Source: Pseudomonadota bacterium
GTDB taxonomy: Bacteria > Pseudomonadota > Gammaproteobacteria > Burkholderiales > JABEVD01
Assembly (NCBI GenBank): GCA_021835845.1
Contig: JAKBJU010000001.1
Span: 163,736 to 227,735 of the forward strand
DNA: 64,000 nucleotides
Reading direction: 5' to 3'
The notes beneath the pieces are model-generated. The model worked only from the letters and a program-made list of their open reading frames with translations, was not told the DNA's origin and did no database searches. Each line of letters starts with the position of its first letter. The stretch's first letter is position 1. Of this stretch, positions 31,934-48,184 are shown in pieces. The position numbers and the translations under genes are program-made.

Positions 31934-33124
31934 TTACTGGATGACCTTGGCGACGACGCCTGCGCCCACGGTGCGGCCGCCTTCGCGGATCGCAAAACGC
32001 AGACCTTCTTCCATCGCAACCGGCGCAATCAAGGACACCGTCACCGACACGTTGTCACCCGGCATCACCATCTCAGTGCCTTCCGGCAGATCGATCGAAC
32101 CCGTCACGTCGGTCGTCCTGAAAAAGAACTGCGGACGATAGCCGTTGAAGAAAGGCGTATGACGACCCCCTTCATCCTTCGACAGCACATAGATCTCGGC
32201 CGTGAACTTGGTGTGCGGCGTGATCGAACCGGGCTTGGCCAGAACCTGGCCGCGCTCCACTTCCTCGCGCTTCGTGCCGCGCAGCAGCACCCCAACGTTG
32301 TCACCCGCCTGACCCTGGTCAAGCAGCTTCCTGAACATCTCGACGCCGGTACACGTGGTCTTCTGCGTCGGACGAATCCCGACGATCTCAACCTCGTCGC
32401 CAACCTTGATGATCCCGCGCTCGACACGCCCCGTCACCACCGTGCCGCGTCCGGAAATCGAGAAAACGTCTTCAACAGGCATCAGGAACGCCCCGTCAAC
32501 CGCACGCTGCGGATCAGGAATATAGCTGTCCAGCGCTTCGGCCAGCTTGAAAATCGAGGGCTCGCCGATATCCGACTGGTCTCCCTGCAGCGCCTTCAGC
32601 GCGGAGCCCGTGATGATCGGGGTGTCGTCCCCGGGGAAATCGTACTTCGACAGCAGCTCCCTGATCTCCATCTCGACCAGCTCCAGCAGCTCCGGATCGT
32701 CGACCATATCCGCCTTGTTCATGTACACCACGATGTACGGAACACCAACCTGGCGCGCCAGCAGAATGTGCTCGCGCGTCTGCGGCATCGGGCCGTCCGC
32801 AGCCGACACCACCAGAATCGCACCGTCCATCTGCGCAGCACCCGTGATCATGTTCTTCACGTAGTCGGCGTGCCCAGGGCAGTCAACGTGCGCATAGTGC
32901 CGCTTCACCGTCTCGTATTCCACGTGCGCCGTGTTGATCGTGATCCCCCGCGCGCGCTCTTCAGGCGCAGAATCAATCTGGTCGTAGCTCTTCGCCTCGC
33001 CGCCAAACTTCTTCGTCAGAACCGACGTGATCGCCGCCGTCAGCGTCGTCTTGCCGTGGTCAACGTGACCAATCGTTCCTACGTTTACGTGCGGCTTCGT
33101 CCGCTCAAACTTGCTCTTTGCCAT
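31934..33124 (-). CDS. tufA: elongation factor Tu, copy in the str operon
   Basis: 396-residue GTPase that brings aminoacyl-tRNA to the ribosome. G1 GHVDHGKT, G3 DCPGHADY and G4 NKADM (here MNKADMVDD) are present, and domains 2 and 3 are complete. The protein is identical to the copy at 48185-49375, and by eye the DNA differs at one base only (G31973 versus A48224). It follows fusA after 46 bases. Confidence 0.99.
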   Translation of the reverse strand: MAKSKFERTKPHVNVGTIGHVDHGKTTLTAAITSVLTKKFGGEAKSYDQIDSAPEERARGITINTAHVEYETVKRHYAHVDCPGHADYVKNMITGAAQMDGAILVVSAADGPMPQTREHILLARQVGVPYIVVYMNKADMVDDPELLELVEMEIRELLSKYDFPGDDTPIITGSALKALQGDQSDIGEPSIFKLAEALDSYIPDPQRAVDGAFLMPVEDVFSISGRGTVVTGRVERGIIKVGDEVEIVGIRPTQKTTCTGVEMFRKLLDQGQAGDNVGVLLRGTKREEVERGQVLAKPGSITPHTKFTAEIYVLSKDEGGRHTPFFNGYRPQFFFRTTDVTGSIDLPEGTEMVMPGDNVSVTVSLIAPVAMEEGLRFAIREGGRTVGAGVVAKVIQ

Positions 33125-33170
33125 GATGATTTCCTCTGGTTACGCCCTGCGGGCTCCAATTAAATTAATA

Positions 33171-35264
33171 TCACTTTTTGCTGACGACGGCTTCCGCCAC
33201 ATTCTTCGGCGCTTCGCTGTAATGCTTGAATTCCATGGTATAGGTAGCGCGCCCCTGGGTTGCGGAACGCAGCGACGTGGAATACCCGAACATTTCCGCG
33301 AGCGGCACTTCTGCTTTGACTACCTTGCCGCCGCCGGGCATATCGTCCATGCCCTGAACCATGCCGCGACGGGAAGAAAGATCGCCCATCACCGTGCCGG
33401 TATATTCTTCCGGGGTTTCCACTTCAACCGCCATCATCGGCTCGAGCAGGACAGGATTGGCTTTCCTCATGCCGTCCTTGAACGCCATGGATGCCGCCAT
33501 CTTGAACGCATTCTCGTTCGAGTCGACGTCATGGTAGGAGCCGTCGAAAAGCGTCACCTTCACATCGACCACGGGGAAGCCCGCGATCACGCCGTTCGGC
33601 AGCGTATCGATCAGGCCCTTCTCGACTGCAGGGATGTATTCGCGGGGAACGGTCCCCCCCTTGATCATGTCGACGAATTCGAAGCCCTTGCCCGCCTCGT
33701 TCGGTTCCATCTTGATCCAGACATGCCCGTACTGGCCGCGGCCGCCGGACTGCTTGACGAACTTGCCTTCGACCTCGACGGCCTTCTTGATCGCTTCGCG
33801 GTAAGCCACCTGGGGCGCCCCGACATTGGCTTCCACCCCGAATTCTCGCTTCATCCGGTCGACCAGGATTTCGAGGTGCAACTCGCCCATGCCGGAGATG
33901 ATGGTCTGCCCGGACTCCTCGTCGGTCCTGACGCGGAAGGAAGGATCTTCCTGGGCCAGACGATTCAGCGCAATGCCCATCTTTTCCTGGTCGCTCTTGG
34001 TCTTGGGCTCAACAGCCACGTGAATCACGGGCTCGGGGAAAACCATGCGCTCCAGGGTGATGATTTTGCCCGGATCGCACAGCGTATCGCCGGTGGTCGC
34101 CTCCTTGAGGCCCACCGCAGCCGCGATGTCGCCGGCGCGAACTTCCTTGATTTCCTCGCGCTGGTTCGCATGCATCTGCAGGATACGGCCGATGCGCTCC
34201 TTCCTGCCCTTCACCGGGTTGTAAATGGTGTCGCCGGAATTCACCACGCCCGAATAGACGCGGAAGAAAATCAGCTGGCCGACGAAAGGATCGGTCATGA
34301 TCTTGAACGCGAGGCCCGAGAAAGGCTCGTCATCGCTGGCGTGACGCTCGCCCTCGGAACCATCTTCCATTTCGCCCTTGATCGCGGGAATGTCCACCGG
34401 AGCCGGCATGTAGTCGAGAACCGCATCCAGCATCGCCTGGACGCCCTTGTTCTTGAACGCGGAACCGCACATCATCGGCACGATTTCGCTTGCAATGGTG
34501 CGCGCCCTCAAAGCTCCCTTGATCTCGGCTTCGGAAAGGTCGCCCTCCTCGAGATACTTGTTCATCAATTCCTCGGAAGCTTCGGCAGCAGTCTCGACCA
34601 TCTTTTCGCGCCATTCCCGGGCGAGCTCCTTGAGCTCGGCAGGAATCTCGCGCAACTCGAACTTCATGCCCTGGGACGCCTCGTCCCAGTAGATTGCCTT
34701 CATCGTAATGAGGTCAACCACCCCCTCGAACTTGTCTTCGGCGCCAATCGGGATCTGAATGGGGATCGGGTTCGCCTTCAGGCGGGTGCGCATCTGGTCG
34801 TAAACCTTGAAGAAGTTCGCGCCCGAGCGGTCCATCTTGTTGACGAACGCAAGCCTCGGAACCTTGTATTTGTTGGCCTGGCGCCACACCGTTTCGGACT
34901 GGGGCTGAACGCCGCCCACCGCACAGTAGACCATGCAAGCGCCATCCAGCACGCGCATGGAGCGCTCGACCTCGATGGTGAAGTCGACGTGCCCGGGGGT
35001 ATCGATGATGTTGATGCGATGCTCGGGGCGATTTCCGTCCATGCCCTTCCAGAAGCAGGTGGTCGCAGCAGAAGTGATGGTGATGCCGCGCTCCTGTTCC
35101 TGTTCCATCCAGTCCATGGTCGCAGCGCCGTCGTGCACTTCGCCGATCTTGTGCGATACGCCGGTGTAATACAGGATGCGTTCGGTGGTCGTCGTCTTGC
35201 CGGCATCGATATGCGCACTGATGCCGATGTTACGATAACGCTCAATAGGTGTTTTACGTGCCAC
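33171..35264 (-). CDS. fusA: elongation factor G
   Basis: 697-residue translocase GTPase. Switch and nucleotide motifs: [43 protein letters not shown]; domains II-V follow (domain IV with [15 protein letters not shown]). The length and motifs fit the canonical translocation EF-G rather than a paralogue. It lies in the conserved rpsL-rpsG-fusA-tufA operon. Confidence 0.99.
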   Translation of the reverse strand: MARKTPIERYRNIGISAHIDAGKTTTTERILYYTGVSHKIGEVHDGAATMDWMEQEQERGITITSAATTCFWKGMDGNRPEHRINIIDTPGHVDFTIEVERSMRVLDGACMVYCAVGGVQPQSETVWRQANKYKVPRLAFVNKMDRSGANFFKVYDQMRTRLKANPIPIQIPIGAEDKFEGVVDLITMKAIYWDEASQGMKFELREIPAELKELAREWREKMVETAAEASEELMNKYLEEGDLSEAEIKGALRARTIASEIVPMMCGSAFKNKGVQAMLDAVLDYMPAPVDIPAIKGEMEDGSEGERHASDDEPFSGLAFKIMTDPFVGQLIFFRVYSGVVNSGDTIYNPVKGRKERIGRILQMHANQREEIKEVRAGDIAAAVGLKEATTGDTLCDPGKIITLERMVFPEPVIHVAVEPKTKSDQEKMGIALNRLAQEDPSFRVRTDEESGQTIISGMGELHLEILVDRMKREFGVEANVGAPQVAYREAIKKAVEVEGKFVKQSGGRGQYGHVWIKMEPNEAGKGFEFVDMIKGGTVPREYIPAVEKGLIDTLPNGVIAGFPVVDVKVTLFDGSYHDVDSNENAFKMAASMAFKDGMRKANPVLLEPMMAVEVETPEEYTGTVMGDLSSRRGMVQGMDDMPGGGKVVKAEVPLAEMFGYSTSLRSATQGRATYTMEFKHYSEAPKNVAEAVVSKK

Positions 35265-35294
35265 AATATACCCTTAGATCATGCCTGACGGCCA

Positions 35295-35765
35295 TCAAAA
35301 CCTGAAATGCGAGAATGCCTTGTTGGCTTCCGCCATGCGATGCACTTCCTCGCGCTTTTTCACTGCGCCGCCGCGGTTTTCAGCCGCATCCAGCAATTCC
35401 CCGGCGAGCCTCGCACCCATCGATTTTTCCCCGCGCTTTCTCGCTGCATCCTTCAGCCACCTCATGGCCAGCGCGGTACGGCGCGACGCGCGCACTTCGA
35501 CCGGAACCTGATAGTTGGCACCGCCCACGCGGCGACTCTTCACCTCGACCAGAGGCTTGACGTTCGACAGCGCCTGGAGAAACACCTCTACGGGATCCTT
35601 GCCGCCCTTTTTCGAAACCTGATCCAGCGCGCCATAAATGATGCGCTCGGCAACCGACTTCTTGCCGTCCTGCATCAGCACGTTGACGAACTTGGCTAAA
35701 TCCTGGCTCCCGAACTTGGGATCCGGCAGAATCAATCGTTTTGGTACTTCTCTACGTCTTGGCAT
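35295..35765 (-). CDS. rpsG: 30S ribosomal protein S7
   Basis: 156 residues; S7 organises the 3' domain of 16S rRNA, and in E. coli regulates the str operon. [20 protein letters not shown] and the tail [20 protein letters not shown] are conserved. Confidence 0.98.
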   Translation of the reverse strand: MPRRREVPKRLILPDPKFGSQDLAKFVNVLMQDGKKSVAERIIYGALDQVSKKGGKDPVEVFLQALSNVKPLVEVKSRRVGGANYQVPVEVRASRRTALAMRWLKDAARKRGEKSMGARLAGELLDAAENRGGAVKKREEVHRMAEANKAFSHFRF

Positions 35766-35790
35766 ATCATCCTCGATTCAATTAAATGGC

Positions 35791-36168
35791 TCACGCGCCC
35801 TTCGGACGCTTCGCGCCGTACTTGGAGCGAGCCTGCTTGCGGTCCTTCACGCCGGCAGTATCCAGGCTGCCGCGCACCATATGATAGCGAACGCCCGGGA
35901 GATCCTTGACACGGCCGCCGCGGATCAGAACCACCGAGTGTTCCTGGAGGTTGTGGCCTTCGCCGCCGATGTAGCTCGAAACTTCGAAGCCGTTGGTCAG
36001 GCGCACACGAGCAACCTTCCGCAGCGCCGAGTTCGGCTTCTTCGGCGTGGTCGTGTACACGCGGGTGCAGACGCCCCTTTTTTGCGGGCAATTCTCCAGA
36101 GCAGGCACCTTGCTCTTCACGCGCTTCTCTTTACGGGGGTTGCGCACTAACTGATTTATCGTTGGCAT
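35791..36168 (-). CDS. rpsL: 30S ribosomal protein S12
   Basis: 125 residues; decoding-centre protein. The loops [16 protein letters not shown] and [17 protein letters not shown] carry wild-type Lys at the positions where streptomycin-resistance changes occur. The ribosome site AGGA seven bases before ATG abuts the T-run of a leader hairpin at 36180-36207. Confidence 0.98.
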   Translation of the reverse strand: MPTINQLVRNPRKEKRVKSKVPALENCPQKRGVCTRVYTTTPKKPNSALRKVARVRLTNGFEVSSYIGGEGHNLQEHSVVLIRGGRVKDLPGVRYHMVRGSLDTAGVKDRKQARSKYGAKRPKGA

Positions 36169-36179
36169 CGTTTATTCCT

Positions 36180-36207
36180 AAAAAACCGGGACGGCCTGAG
36201 CCGTCCC
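36180..36207 (-). terminator. terminator or attenuator in the str leader
   Basis: GGGACGG-CCTGAG-CCGTCCC (perfect 7-bp stem; on the minus strand GGGACGG-CTCAGG-CCGTCCC) is followed by GG and six T. It ends only 11 bases before the rpsL ATG. It lies downstream of the promoter at 36246-36274, so it may act inside the str leader, as well as ending rpoBC transcripts. Confidence 0.75.
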
Positions 36208-36245
36208 AATCAAATCAACCTTAGCCGCAGCTAAAAAGATTGTGG

Positions 36246-36270
36246 ATTTTATGGTGTTATGCAGGATATG

Positions 36271-36274
<4 letters not shown>
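36246..36274 (-). promoter_or_regulatory. sigma-70 promoter of the str operon
   Basis: On the minus strand TTGACA and TAAAAT are 17 bases apart. The -35 overlaps the rpoC stop codon (GCTTGACA). The predicted start near 36239 gives a leader of about 70 bases with two hairpins (TTAGC-TGCG-GCTAA and the terminator-like one) before rpsL. Confidence 0.8.
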
Positions 36275-40500
<4,226 letters not shown>

Positions 40501-40549
40501 GAAAACCTCCAGTTTTGGCTTCCGGCCATACTACAATCCCAAATTCAAC

Positions 40550-43500
40550 TCAATAGCGGTCGAGTTCCATGTCGATACCGAGCGACCTGATTTCCTTCAC
40601 CAGCACGTTGAACGATTCCGGCATGCCGGCCTCGATCTTGTGTTCGCCCTTGACGATGTTCTCGTAAACCTTGGTCCTGCCGTTGACGTCGTCCGACTTG
40701 ACGGTCAGCATTTCCTGTAGGGTGTAAGAGGCGCCATACGCTTCCAGCGCCCAGACTTCCATCTCCCCGAAGCGCTGTCCGCCGAACTGCGCCTTGCCGC
40801 CCAGAGGCTGCTGCGTCACCAGGCTGTAGGGGCCCGTGGAACGCGCATGCATCTTGTCGTCGACGAGGTGGTGCAGCTTCAGCACATGCATGTAGCCCAC
40901 GGTAACGGGTCGATCGAACGCTTCCCCGGTCCTGCCGTCGTGCAGATGGATCTGCCCGGAACGCGGGAATCCAGCAAGTTCCAGCATGGCCTTGATCTCG
41001 TCCTCGACCGCCCCGTCGAAGACCGGCGTCGCGAAAGGCACGCCCTCCTTCAGGTTCCTGCACAGTTCGAGCACTTCACCGTCGGTAAGCGAATCGATGT
41101 CTTCCGGCTTGCCGCTGCTGTTGTAGATCTTGTTCAGGAAATCGCGCATTTCGCCGATCTTCGCCTGAGCGGCAAGCATGTCGCCGATCTTCTTGCCGAG
41201 TCCCTTCGCAGCCCAACCGAGATGGGTCTCGAGAATCTGCCCGACGTTCATCCGGGAAGGCACGCCGAGCGGGTTCAGCACGACGTCCATGGGGGTGCCG
41301 TCGGCGCTGTAGGGCATGTCCTCGACCGGAACGATCCTGGAAATCACACCCTTGTTGCCGTGGCGTCCTGCCATCTTGTCGCCAGGCTGCAGGCGGCGCT
41401 TGACGGCGATGTAAACCTTCACCATCTTCTGCACGCCGGCGGGCAGCTCGTCGCCGCTGGTGAGCTTCTTCTTCTTTTCCTCGAATGCCGCATCGAAATC
41501 GAGACGCTTCTGGGCCAGGCTTTCCTGGATCTGCTCCAGCTGGCGGCTCGCCGTCTCGTCGGAGAGGCGAATGTCGAACCAGTGGTGATGCTCGATGGAT
41601 TCGAGATATTCCTTCGTGACCTTTGCACCCTTGGCCAGCTTCTTGGGCCCGCCATTGACGGTCTGTCCCACGATCAGGCGCCCGATACGCTGGAAGGCAT
41701 CGGCCTCGACGATGCGCATCTGGTCGGCGAGATCCTTCTTGTAGCGGTTCAGCTCGTCGTCGATGATCTGCTGGGCGCGCGCATCGCGCTCGATGCCGTC
41801 CCGCGTGAACACCTGAACGTCGATCACGGTGCCGGACATGCCAGCGGGAACCCGCAAGCTGGTATCCTTGACGTCGGAGGCCTTCTCGCCGAAGATCGCG
41901 CGCAGCAGCTTCTCTTCCGGAGTCAGCTGGGTCTCGCCCTTGGGCGTCACCTTGCCCACCAGCACGTCGCCCACATCGACTTCCGCGCCGATATAGACAA
42001 TACCCGAATCGTCCAGCCTCCCCAGCATGGTCTCCGAAAGGTTGGAGATGTCGCGGGTGATTTCCTCGGGTCCCAGCTTGGTGTCGCGCGCCACTACCGA
42101 AAGCTCCTCGATGTGGATCGAAGTGAAGCGGTCTTCCGCGACGATGCGCTCCGAGATCAGGATGGAATCCTCGTAGTTGTAGCCGTTCCAGGGCATGAAG
42201 GCGACCAGCAGGTTCTGCCCGAGCGCCAGTTCGCCGGTATCGGTGGAGGCACCGTCTGCGATCACGTCGTCTTTCGCGATCATGTCGCCGCGCTTCACCA
42301 GCGGCCTCTGGTTGATGTTGGTATTCTGGTTCGATCGGGTGTACTTGATGAGGTTGTAGATATCCACCCCCACTTCGCCCGCACGTGTTTCAGAATCGTT
42401 GACCCTGACCACGATCCTGCCCGCATCGATGTAATCCACCACCCCGCCGCGCAAGGCCTGCACCGCAGTGCCCGAATCGACCGCCACGGTACGCTCGATC
42501 CCCGTCCCGACCAGAGGCTTCTCCGCCCTGAGGCAGGGAACGGCCTGACGCTGCATGTTCGAACCCATCAACGCACGGTTGGCGTCGTCATGCTCAAGGA
42601 ACGGGATCAGGGAAGCTGCGACCGAGACGATTTGGGCAGGCGCCACGTCCATGTATTCGATCTTGTCCGGGGCGGACAGCGTGAATTCGTTTTTGTAGCG
42701 GGCCGACACGATATCGCTGGTGAAACGCCCGTCGCTGCCGACTTCGGTGTTCGCCTGGGCGATCATGTACTGACCTTCCTCGATCGCCGAAAGGTATTCG
42801 ATCCTGTCGGTCACCCGGCCGTTTTCCACCTTGCGGTAGGGCGTCTCCAGGAAGCCGTACTCGTTCGTCCTCGCGTAAAGCGCGAGCGAATTGATGAGGC
42901 CGATGTTCGGGCCTTCGGGAGTTTCGATCGGGCAGACCCTGCCGTAGTGGGTGGGATGCACGTCGCGCACCTCGAAACCTGCACGCTCCCGCGTGAGCCC
43001 CCCTGGCCCCAGCGCGGAGACGCGGCGCTTGTGGGTGATCTCGGACAGCGGATTGGTCTGATCCATGAACTGCGAAAGCTGGCTGGAGCCGAAGAATTCC
43101 TTGATCGCAGCAGAAACCGGCTTGGCATTGATCAGATCGTGCGGCATCAGGTTCTCGGATTCGGCCTGGGAGAGCCGTTCCTTGACTGCGCGCTCCACCC
43201 TGACGAGGCCGGACCTGAACTGGTTTTCGGCGAGCTCGCCCACCGAGCGCACACGGCGATTGCCGAGATGGTCGATGTCGTCGATCTCGCCGCGCCCGTT
43301 GCGGAGCTCGACCAGGATCTTGATCACGGCGACGATGTCGTCGTTGGAGAGCGTGCCGGGGCCGGTGAGTTCGGGCCTGCCGATACGGCGATTGAATTTC
43401 ATGCGCCCGACGGGAGAGAGGTCATAGCGCTCCTCGCTGTAGAACAGGCCGTCGAAAAGCGCCTTGACCGCTTCTTCGGTGGGCGGTTCGCCCGGCCGCA

Positions 43501-44623
43501 TCATGCGGTAAATCGCAACCTGGGCCGCCATCTGGTCTGCAGTGTCGTCCACTCGCAGCGTCTGAGAAATGTAGGCGCCCTGATCGAGATCATTGGTGTA
43601 GAGCGTCTTGATCGAGCCGACTTTCGCTTCCCTCAGCCTGACAAGGACTTCTTCCGTGATTTCGTCGTTGGCGAAAGCGACGATTTCGCCGCTATCCTTG
43701 TCGATCACGTTGCCGGCAAGCACGCGGCCGATCAGGAATTCGTCCGGAACGGCCAGCTTGTCTATGCCGGCTTCCTGCATTTCGCGAATGTGCTTGACGG
43801 TGATGCGCTTGTCCCTGGCGACGATGGTCTTGCCAGCCTTGGTCACGATGTCGAAACGTGCGATTTCCCCGCGCAGACGGTCGGGAATGAGCTCGAACTC
43901 GACATGCTTCTTGTCGATATGGAAGGTGTCGTTGATGAAGAATTCGGACAGGATCTGCTCGGGTGCATAGCCGATCGCCTTCAGCAGCGTCGTGACCGGC
44001 ATCTTCCTTCTACGGTCGACGCGGAAATAGAGATAGTCCTTGGGATCGAATTCGAAGTCCAGCCAGGAGCCGCGATAAGGAATGATCCTCGCGGAAAACA
44101 GCAGCTTGCCGGAAGAATGCGTCTTGCCCCTGTCATGCTCGAAAAACACGCCGGGAGAGCGGTGCAACTGGGAAACGATGACCCGTTCGGTGCCGTTGAT
44201 CACGAACGATCCGGTGGTGGTCATCAGCGGGATTTCACCCATGTAGACTTCCTGCTCCTTGACTTCCTTGACAGTCGGCTTGGAGGCTTCCTTGTCCATG
44301 ATGGTGAGCCTGACGCGGGCTCTAAGGGGCGCAGCAAAGGTCAAACCGCGCTGCTGGCATTCCTTGACGTCGAAAGGCGGCGTGCCCAGATAATAGCTGA
44401 CGAAATCGAGCTTGGCATTGCCGGAATGGCTGACGATGGGGAATATCGAAGTGAATGCGGCCTGAAGCCCTTCGTTCTTTCTTTCGTGTGGCGGGACGTC
44501 AGCCTGAAGGAATCCGTAGTAAGAATCAAGCTGCATTGCGAGCAGGGATGGAATCTGCAAAACGCTCGCCCTTTTGGCGAAGCTCTTGCGGATGCGTTTT
44601 TTCTCGGTAAAAGAATAGCTCAT
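40550..44623 (-). CDS. rpoB: RNA polymerase subunit beta
   Basis: 1357 residues. The rifampicin region [20 protein letters not shown] followed by [20 protein letters not shown] has the usual sensitive-type residues. [20 protein letters not shown] is the normal start and the tail ends GIDMELDRY. It lies 178 bases after rplL, with a terminator-like hairpin in that spacer. Confidence 0.99.
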   Translation of the reverse strand: MSYSFTEKKRIRKSFAKRASVLQIPSLLAMQLDSYYGFLQADVPPHERKNEGLQAAFTSIFPIVSHSGNAKLDFVSYYLGTPPFDVKECQQRGLTFAAPLRARVRLTIMDKEASKPTVKEVKEQEVYMGEIPLMTTTGSFVINGTERVIVSQLHRSPGVFFEHDRGKTHSSGKLLFSARIIPYRGSWLDFEFDPKDYLYFRVDRRRKMPVTTLLKAIGYAPEQILSEFFINDTFHIDKKHVEFELIPDRLRGEIARFDIVTKAGKTIVARDKRITVKHIREMQEAGIDKLAVPDEFLIGRVLAGNVIDKDSGEIVAFANDEITEEVLVRLREAKVGSIKTLYTNDLDQGAYISQTLRVDDTADQMAAQVAIYRMMRPGEPPTEEAVKALFDGLFYSEERYDLSPVGRMKFNRRIGRPELTGPGTLSNDDIVAVIKILVELRNGRGEIDDIDHLGNRRVRSVGELAENQFRSGLVRVERAVKERLSQAESENLMPHDLINAKPVSAAIKEFFGSSQLSQFMDQTNPLSEITHKRRVSALGPGGLTRERAGFEVRDVHPTHYGRVCPIETPEGPNIGLINSLALYARTNEYGFLETPYRKVENGRVTDRIEYLSAIEEGQYMIAQANTEVGSDGRFTSDIVSARYKNEFTLSAPDKIEYMDVAPAQIVSVAASLIPFLEHDDANRALMGSNMQRQAVPCLRAEKPLVGTGIERTVAVDSGTAVQALRGGVVDYIDAGRIVVRVNDSETRAGEVGVDIYNLIKYTRSNQNTNINQRPLVKRGDMIAKDDVIADGASTDTGELALGQNLLVAFMPWNGYNYEDSILISERIVAEDRFTSIHIEELSVVARDTKLGPEEITRDISNLSETMLGRLDDSGIVYIGAEVDVGDVLVGKVTPKGETQLTPEEKLLRAIFGEKASDVKDTSLRVPAGMSGTVIDVQVFTRDGIERDARAQQIIDDELNRYKKDLADQMRIVEADAFQRIGRLIVGQTVNGGPKKLAKGAKVTKEYLESIEHHHWFDIRLSDETASRQLEQIQESLAQKRLDFDAAFEEKKKKLTSGDELPAGVQKMVKVYIAVKRRLQPGDKMAGRHGNKGVISRIVPVEDMPYSADGTPMDVVLNPLGVPSRMNVGQILETHLGWAAKGLGKKIGDMLAAQAKIGEMRDFLNKIYNSSGKPEDIDSLTDGEVLELCRNLKEGVPFATPVFDGAVEDEIKAMLELAGFPRSGQIHLHDGRTGEAFDRPVTVGYMHVLKLHHLVDDKMHARSTGPYSLVTQQPLGGKAQFGGQRFGEMEVWALEAYGASYTLQEMLTVKSDDVNGRTKVYENIVKGEHKIEAGMPESFNVLVKEIRSLGIDMELDRY

Positions 44624-44758
44624 GACATCTCCACAACAGGGGACAGGGATAAAAGACAGGAGTAAGAAGACGGTAGAACAATCATAGTCTAAGACAGGGC
44701 CTCCGACTCATTGGTTGCATCTCCTGACTTCTGGCTTCCAGGGGTTTCCAAAAGCGGC

Positions 44759-44784
44759 AAAAGGCTGACGGAAAACCGCCAGCC
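44759..44784 (-). terminator. attenuator-like hairpin between rplL and rpoB
   Basis: On the minus strand GGCTGGCGG-TTTT-CCGTCAGCC (9-bp stem, one G-T pair) is followed by TTTT. In E. coli a partial terminator at the same place makes L7/L12 mRNA more abundant than rpoBC mRNA; the same role is likely here. Confidence 0.75.
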
Positions 44785-44801
44785 TTTTCCATGCGCTGCT
44801 A

Positions 44802-45188
44802 TTACTTGATTTCGCAAGTCGCGCCAGCTTCGGTCAGCTGCTTGGCGATTGCATCGGCATCCGCCTTGGAAACGCCTTCCTTGACAGGCTTCGGCGCGCC
44901 GTCGACCAGATCCTTGGCTTCCTTGAGGCCGAGACCGGTGATGGTGCGAACCACCTTGATGGTGTTGACCTTGTTCTCGCCGGCACTCTTCAGGATGACG
45001 GTGAATTCGGTCTGCTCTTCAGCTGCTGCTGCAGCTGCACCGCCGCCTGCTGCAGGCGCTGCAACGGCGACCGCAGCCGCGGCTGCGGACACGCCGAACT
45101 TGGCTTCCATTTCCTTGATGAGTTCGGACAACTCGAGTACGGTCATGCCTGCGATTGCGTCCAGAATGTCAGCTTTGGCTATTGCCAT
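44802..45188 (-). CDS. rplL: 50S ribosomal protein L7/L12
   Basis: 128 residues. The N-terminal dimer domain ([20 protein letters not shown]) is joined by an Ala/Gly hinge ([15 protein letters not shown]) to the C-terminal factor-binding domain ([40 protein letters not shown]). It forms the stalk with L10, encoded 49 bases upstream. Confidence 0.98.
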   Translation of the reverse strand: MAIAKADILDAIAGMTVLELSELIKEMEAKFGVSAAAAAVAVAAPAAGGGAAAAAAEEQTEFTVILKSAGENKVNTIKVVRTITGLGLKEAKDLVDGAPKPVKEGVSKADADAIAKQLTEAGATCEIK

Positions 45189-45237
45189 GATTTTCTCCTA
45201 CTGTGATATGGAATGGGGCAAGAACCCCGTTGATAAA

Positions 45238-45762
45238 TTAAGCAGCCTCTTTTTGATCACGCACGGCAGCGAGTCCGCGCACGAATTTGGCAGGCACTTC
45301 GTTGAGCGTCTGAACAAATTTCGCGACGGGCGCCTGCATGGTTCCCAGCAACTTCGCCAGCAATTCCTCACGGCTCGGCATGTTGGCCAGAGTCGCGACA
45401 TCCTTGGCGGTCAGAACCTGACCGGCCATCGCTCCAGCCTTGATGGCGAACTTTTCGTTCGATTTGGCGAAATCGCTGAGCACCTTCGCCACAGCAACGG
45501 GGTCTGACCCGATGCCGTAGGCGAGCGGCCCCACCATATGCTCGGCAAGGCCGGCATAAGGCGTCTCCGCAACGGCGCGGCGAACCAGCGTGTTCTTCAG
45601 AACCCGGAAGTAAATGCCCGCACTGCGTGCTTTCGCGCGCAATTCGGTCATTTCCCCGACTCCGAGACCGCGATACTCTGCAACGACGATCGCATTGGCT
45701 TTGGCCACCTGGCCGCTCACCTCTGCGACAACCGCTTTCTTCTCTTCTATGTTGAGACCCAA
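45238..45762 (-). CDS. rplJ: 50S ribosomal protein L10, TTG start
   Basis: 174 residues that anchor the L7/L12 stalk. The start is TTG 45762 ([19 protein letters not shown]): it aligns with the known L10 N-terminus, has AAGGGG eight bases upstream, and no in-frame ATG exists before it. TTG is unusual for so highly expressed a gene and could limit translation. A structured leader (see 45882-45926) lies upstream. Confidence 0.96.
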   Translation of the reverse strand: MGLNIEEKKAVVAEVSGQVAKANAIVVAEYRGLGVGEMTELRAKARSAGIYFRVLKNTLVRRAVAETPYAGLAEHMVGPLAYGIGSDPVAVAKVLSDFAKSNEKFAIKAGAMAGQVLTAKDVATLANMPSREELLAKLLGTMQAPVAKFVQTLNEVPAKFVRGLAAVRDQKEAA

Positions 45763-45881
45763 GGTCCATCCCCTTAAAATTGCGTTTAGGGTATTCCGGT
45801 TTGCAAAACACGCGCCCCGGACCGTTTTACAGCGACCTCAAATCAGGAGCCAAATGCGCAGCCTGTTGGGGTACACCATCT

Positions 45882-45926
45882 GCGTAGGATGCAGTTGCCT
45901 GCTGTTTGAATCCGAAGATTCCTACG
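45882..45926 (-). promoter_or_regulatory. L10-leader-like RNA upstream of rplJ
   Basis: In the transcript CGTAGG pairs with CCTACG, enclosing a hairpin GAATC-TTCG-GATTC (UUCG tetraloop) and an internal loop with AACTGCAT. CCTACG is followed by CAGATGGTG. This resembles the rplJ leader to which the L10-L12 complex binds for feedback control. The whole rplA-rplJ spacer is 215 bases. Confidence 0.6.
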
Positions 45927-45977
45927 GTCTTTGACAATCCCCGTCACCCTTGCAGGTGGCAGGGCCCAAAGTCTTTA

Positions 45978-46676
45978 CTATTGCGCCAGCACGCTCGATT
46001 GATCGACCCTGATCCCCGCACCCATGGTGCTGGAGACCGAAATTTTCTTCAGGTAAACGCCTTTCGCCGCTGCGGGCCTGGCCTTGTTCAAGGCATCGAC
46101 CAGCGCGCGCAGGTTTTCAAGCAGCGCGTCCACCTCGAAGGAAGCGCGGCCTATCGTGCACTGCACGATGCCGCCCTTGTCCGTCCGGTACTGCACCTGG
46201 CCTGCCTTGGCGTTCTTCACTGCAGCAGCCACGTCAGGGGTCACCGTCCCCACCTTGGGATTGGGCATCAAGCCCCTGGGACCCAGAATCTGTCCGAGCG
46301 CACCCACGATGCGCATCGCATCGGGACTTGCGATTGCCACGTCGAAGTCGATGTTGCCCGCCTTGATCGATTCGGCCAAATCGTCGAACCCGACCACGTC
46401 GGCGCCGGCCGCGAGTGCATCCTTGGCCTTGTCGCCCTGGGCGAAGACGGCAACCCTGACGGTCTTGCCCGTACCCCTGGGCAGGACCACGGAACCTCTG
46501 ACCAGCTGGTCCGACTTGCGCGCATCGATGCCGAGATTGATGGCGATATCGATCGATTCGTCGAACTTGGCCGTCGCATTTTCCTTGGCGAGCTTCAGCG
46601 CCTCGTCAAGGCTATAAACTTTGGTGCGGTCGATTCTGGAGCGTGCCGCCTTCACGCGTTTGGACAATTGCGCCAT
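45978..46676 (-). CDS. rplA: 50S ribosomal protein L1
   Basis: 232 residues; L1 forms the mobile stalk at the E site and in E. coli represses rplKA translation. [20 protein letters not shown] and [21 protein letters not shown] are conserved. The gene starts one base after the rplK stop. Confidence 0.98.
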   Translation of the reverse strand: MAQLSKRVKAARSRIDRTKVYSLDEALKLAKENATAKFDESIDIAINLGIDARKSDQLVRGSVVLPRGTGKTVRVAVFAQGDKAKDALAAGADVVGFDDLAESIKAGNIDFDVAIASPDAMRIVGALGQILGPRGLMPNPKVGTVTPDVAAAVKNAKAGQVQYRTDKGGIVQCTIGRASFEVDALLENLRALVDALNKARPAAAKGVYLKKISVSSTMGAGIRVDQSSVLAQ

Positions 46677-46677
46677 G

Positions 46678-47109
46678 TCACACTCCCTCCACTTCGATAC
46701 CCATGCTGCGGGCGGAACCTGCGATCGTCCTGACAGCCGCGTCCATGTCGGCAGCGGTCAGATCAGGCATCTTGGTCTTGGCGATTTCCTCGGCTTGCGC
46801 CCGGGTCAGCTTGCCGACCTTGTCGGTATGCGGCCTTGCGCTGCCCGACTTGATTCCGGCCGCCTTCTTGATGAGGATCGTCGCGGGCGGCGTCTTCATC
46901 ACGAAGGTGAAGCTCTTGTCCGCATAGGCGGTGATCACGACAGGAATCGGCAGCCCCACTTCCATGCCTTGGGTCGCAGCATTGAAGGCCTTGCAGAATT
47001 CCATGATGTTGAGGCCGCGCTGACCCAGCGCAGGACCTATGGGCGGGCTCGGGTTGGCTTTGCCTGCAGGCACCTGCAGCTTGACATAGCCGACGACTTT
47101 CTTTGCCAT
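46678..47109 (-). CDS. rplK: 50S ribosomal protein L11
   Basis: 143 residues; binds the GTPase-centre rRNA and is needed for RelA activation. The proline-rich N-terminal stretch [19 protein letters not shown] is complete. The 55-base spacer after nusG contains a short GCCTG-AAAA-CAGGC hairpin. Confidence 0.98.
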   Translation of the reverse strand: MAKKVVGYVKLQVPAGKANPSPPIGPALGQRGLNIMEFCKAFNAATQGMEVGLPIPVVITAYADKSFTFVMKTPPATILIKKAAGIKSGSARPHTDKVGKLTRAQAEEIAKTKMPDLTAADMDAAVRTIAGSARSMGIEVEGV

Positions 47110-47164
47110 TTGAAGCTCCTATAAAATGGGTGATAGCGCCTGTTTTCAGGCTCCCCGGTAATAA

Positions 47165-47698
47165 TCAGGTCTTTTCGACCTGACCGAATCCCAACTCGAC
47201 GGGGGTCGCCCGCCCGAAAATCGTAACCGAAACGCGCAGCTTGCTCTTGTCGTAATTGACATCCTCCACGACGCCATGGAAATCCGTGAAAGGGCCTTCC
47301 TTGACCCGGACGGATTCGCCGACCTCGAACAACACCTTGGGCCTCGGCTTTTCCACACCCTCCTGCATCTGCCTGAGGATATTCTCGACTTCCTTCTCGC
47401 TGATCGGCGTGGGCTTCATCGCGCTGCCGCCCACGAATCCGGTCACCTTGTTCGTGTTCTTGACGAGATGCCACGTATCGTCTGTCATTTCCATCTCGAC
47501 CAGGACATAGCCGGGAAAGAACTTGCGCTCGCTTATGTTCTTCTGCCCGCCCTTCATCTCGACCACCTCTTCGACAGGAACCAGGATCTTTCCGAACTTG
47601 TCCCCCATCCCGGCGCGCTCGATCCTTTCCTGCAGCGCACGCATCACGCTTTTCTCGAAGCCCGAATAGGCATGGACAACATACCAGCGCTTAGCCAT
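47165..47698 (-). CDS. nusG: transcription elongation/termination factor NusG
   Basis: 177 residues from ATG 47698 ([18 protein letters not shown]). The NGN domain binds polymerase and the C-terminal KOW motif ([20 protein letters not shown]) contacts S10 or Rho. Start and secE stop overlap by one base (TGATG). The ORF-track start at 47905 is inside secE. Confidence 0.98.
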   Translation of the reverse strand: MAKRWYVVHAYSGFEKSVMRALQERIERAGMGDKFGKILVPVEEVVEMKGGQKNISERKFFPGYVLVEMEMTDDTWHLVKNTNKVTGFVGGSAMKPTPISEKEVENILRQMQEGVEKPRPKVLFEVGESVRVKEGPFTDFHGVVEDVNYDKSKLRVSVTIFGRATPVELGFGQVEKT

Positions 47699-48045
47699 CA
47701 ATCCCCCCTGCCCATTAATAACTTTACGGCAGACATCAAAGCCGCATCGACCAGCCACAGGAAAATCGCCATGACCACCACGAAAGCCACCACTACGCCC
47801 GTTGTCTGCAACGTTTCCTTGCGGCTCGGCCAGACCACCTTCTGGGCCTCGACCACGGACTCCCTGCCGAACTGGGCGAAACGCCTGCCAGGCTCGGAGA
47901 GCCATGCAACGGCAACAGCGACCGCCAGCCCCGCGAGAACAGACACCACGCGAAGCACCATGGCGCTGCCCTGCAACAGGTAAAAACCGGCAATCCCTGC
48001 AATCACCAACAGGGCAGCCAGCCCGAGTTTTATCTTATCCGCCAT
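47698..48045 (-). CDS. secE: preprotein translocase subunit SecE
   Basis: 115 residues with three predicted membrane helices (about 5-25, 30-50, 88-110), like the three-helix proteobacterial form. The essential amphipathic segment and loop [13 protein letters not shown] precede the last helix. It clamps SecY; the gene is coupled to nusG. Confidence 0.97.
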   Translation of the reverse strand: MADKIKLGLAALLVIAGIAGFYLLQGSAMVLRVVSVLAGLAVAVAVAWLSEPGRRFAQFGRESVVEAQKVVWPSRKETLQTTGVVVAFVVVMAIFLWLVDAALMSAVKLLMGRGD

Positions 48046-48096
48046 ATATCCTAAAATACCGCCAGGCGGCGCAAAACGACTGCACCGCCGTTATTC

Positions 48097-48172
48097 TGGC
48101 AGGCCAGGAGGGCTTCGAACCCCCAACCTTCGGTTTTGGAGACCGACGCTCTGCCAATTGAGCTACTGGCCT
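48097..48172 (-). tRNA. tRNA-Trp (anticodon CCA)
   Basis: Acceptor AGGCCAG/CTGGCCT, D-arm AGCTCAATTGGCAGAGC, anticodon arm TCGGT-CTCCAAA-ACCGA with CCA, T-arm GGGGTTCGAAGCCC-type; CCA is encoded. It lies between tufB and secE, a common betaproteobacterial order. Confidence 0.97.
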
Positions 48173-48184
48173 AACTAAAAACCT

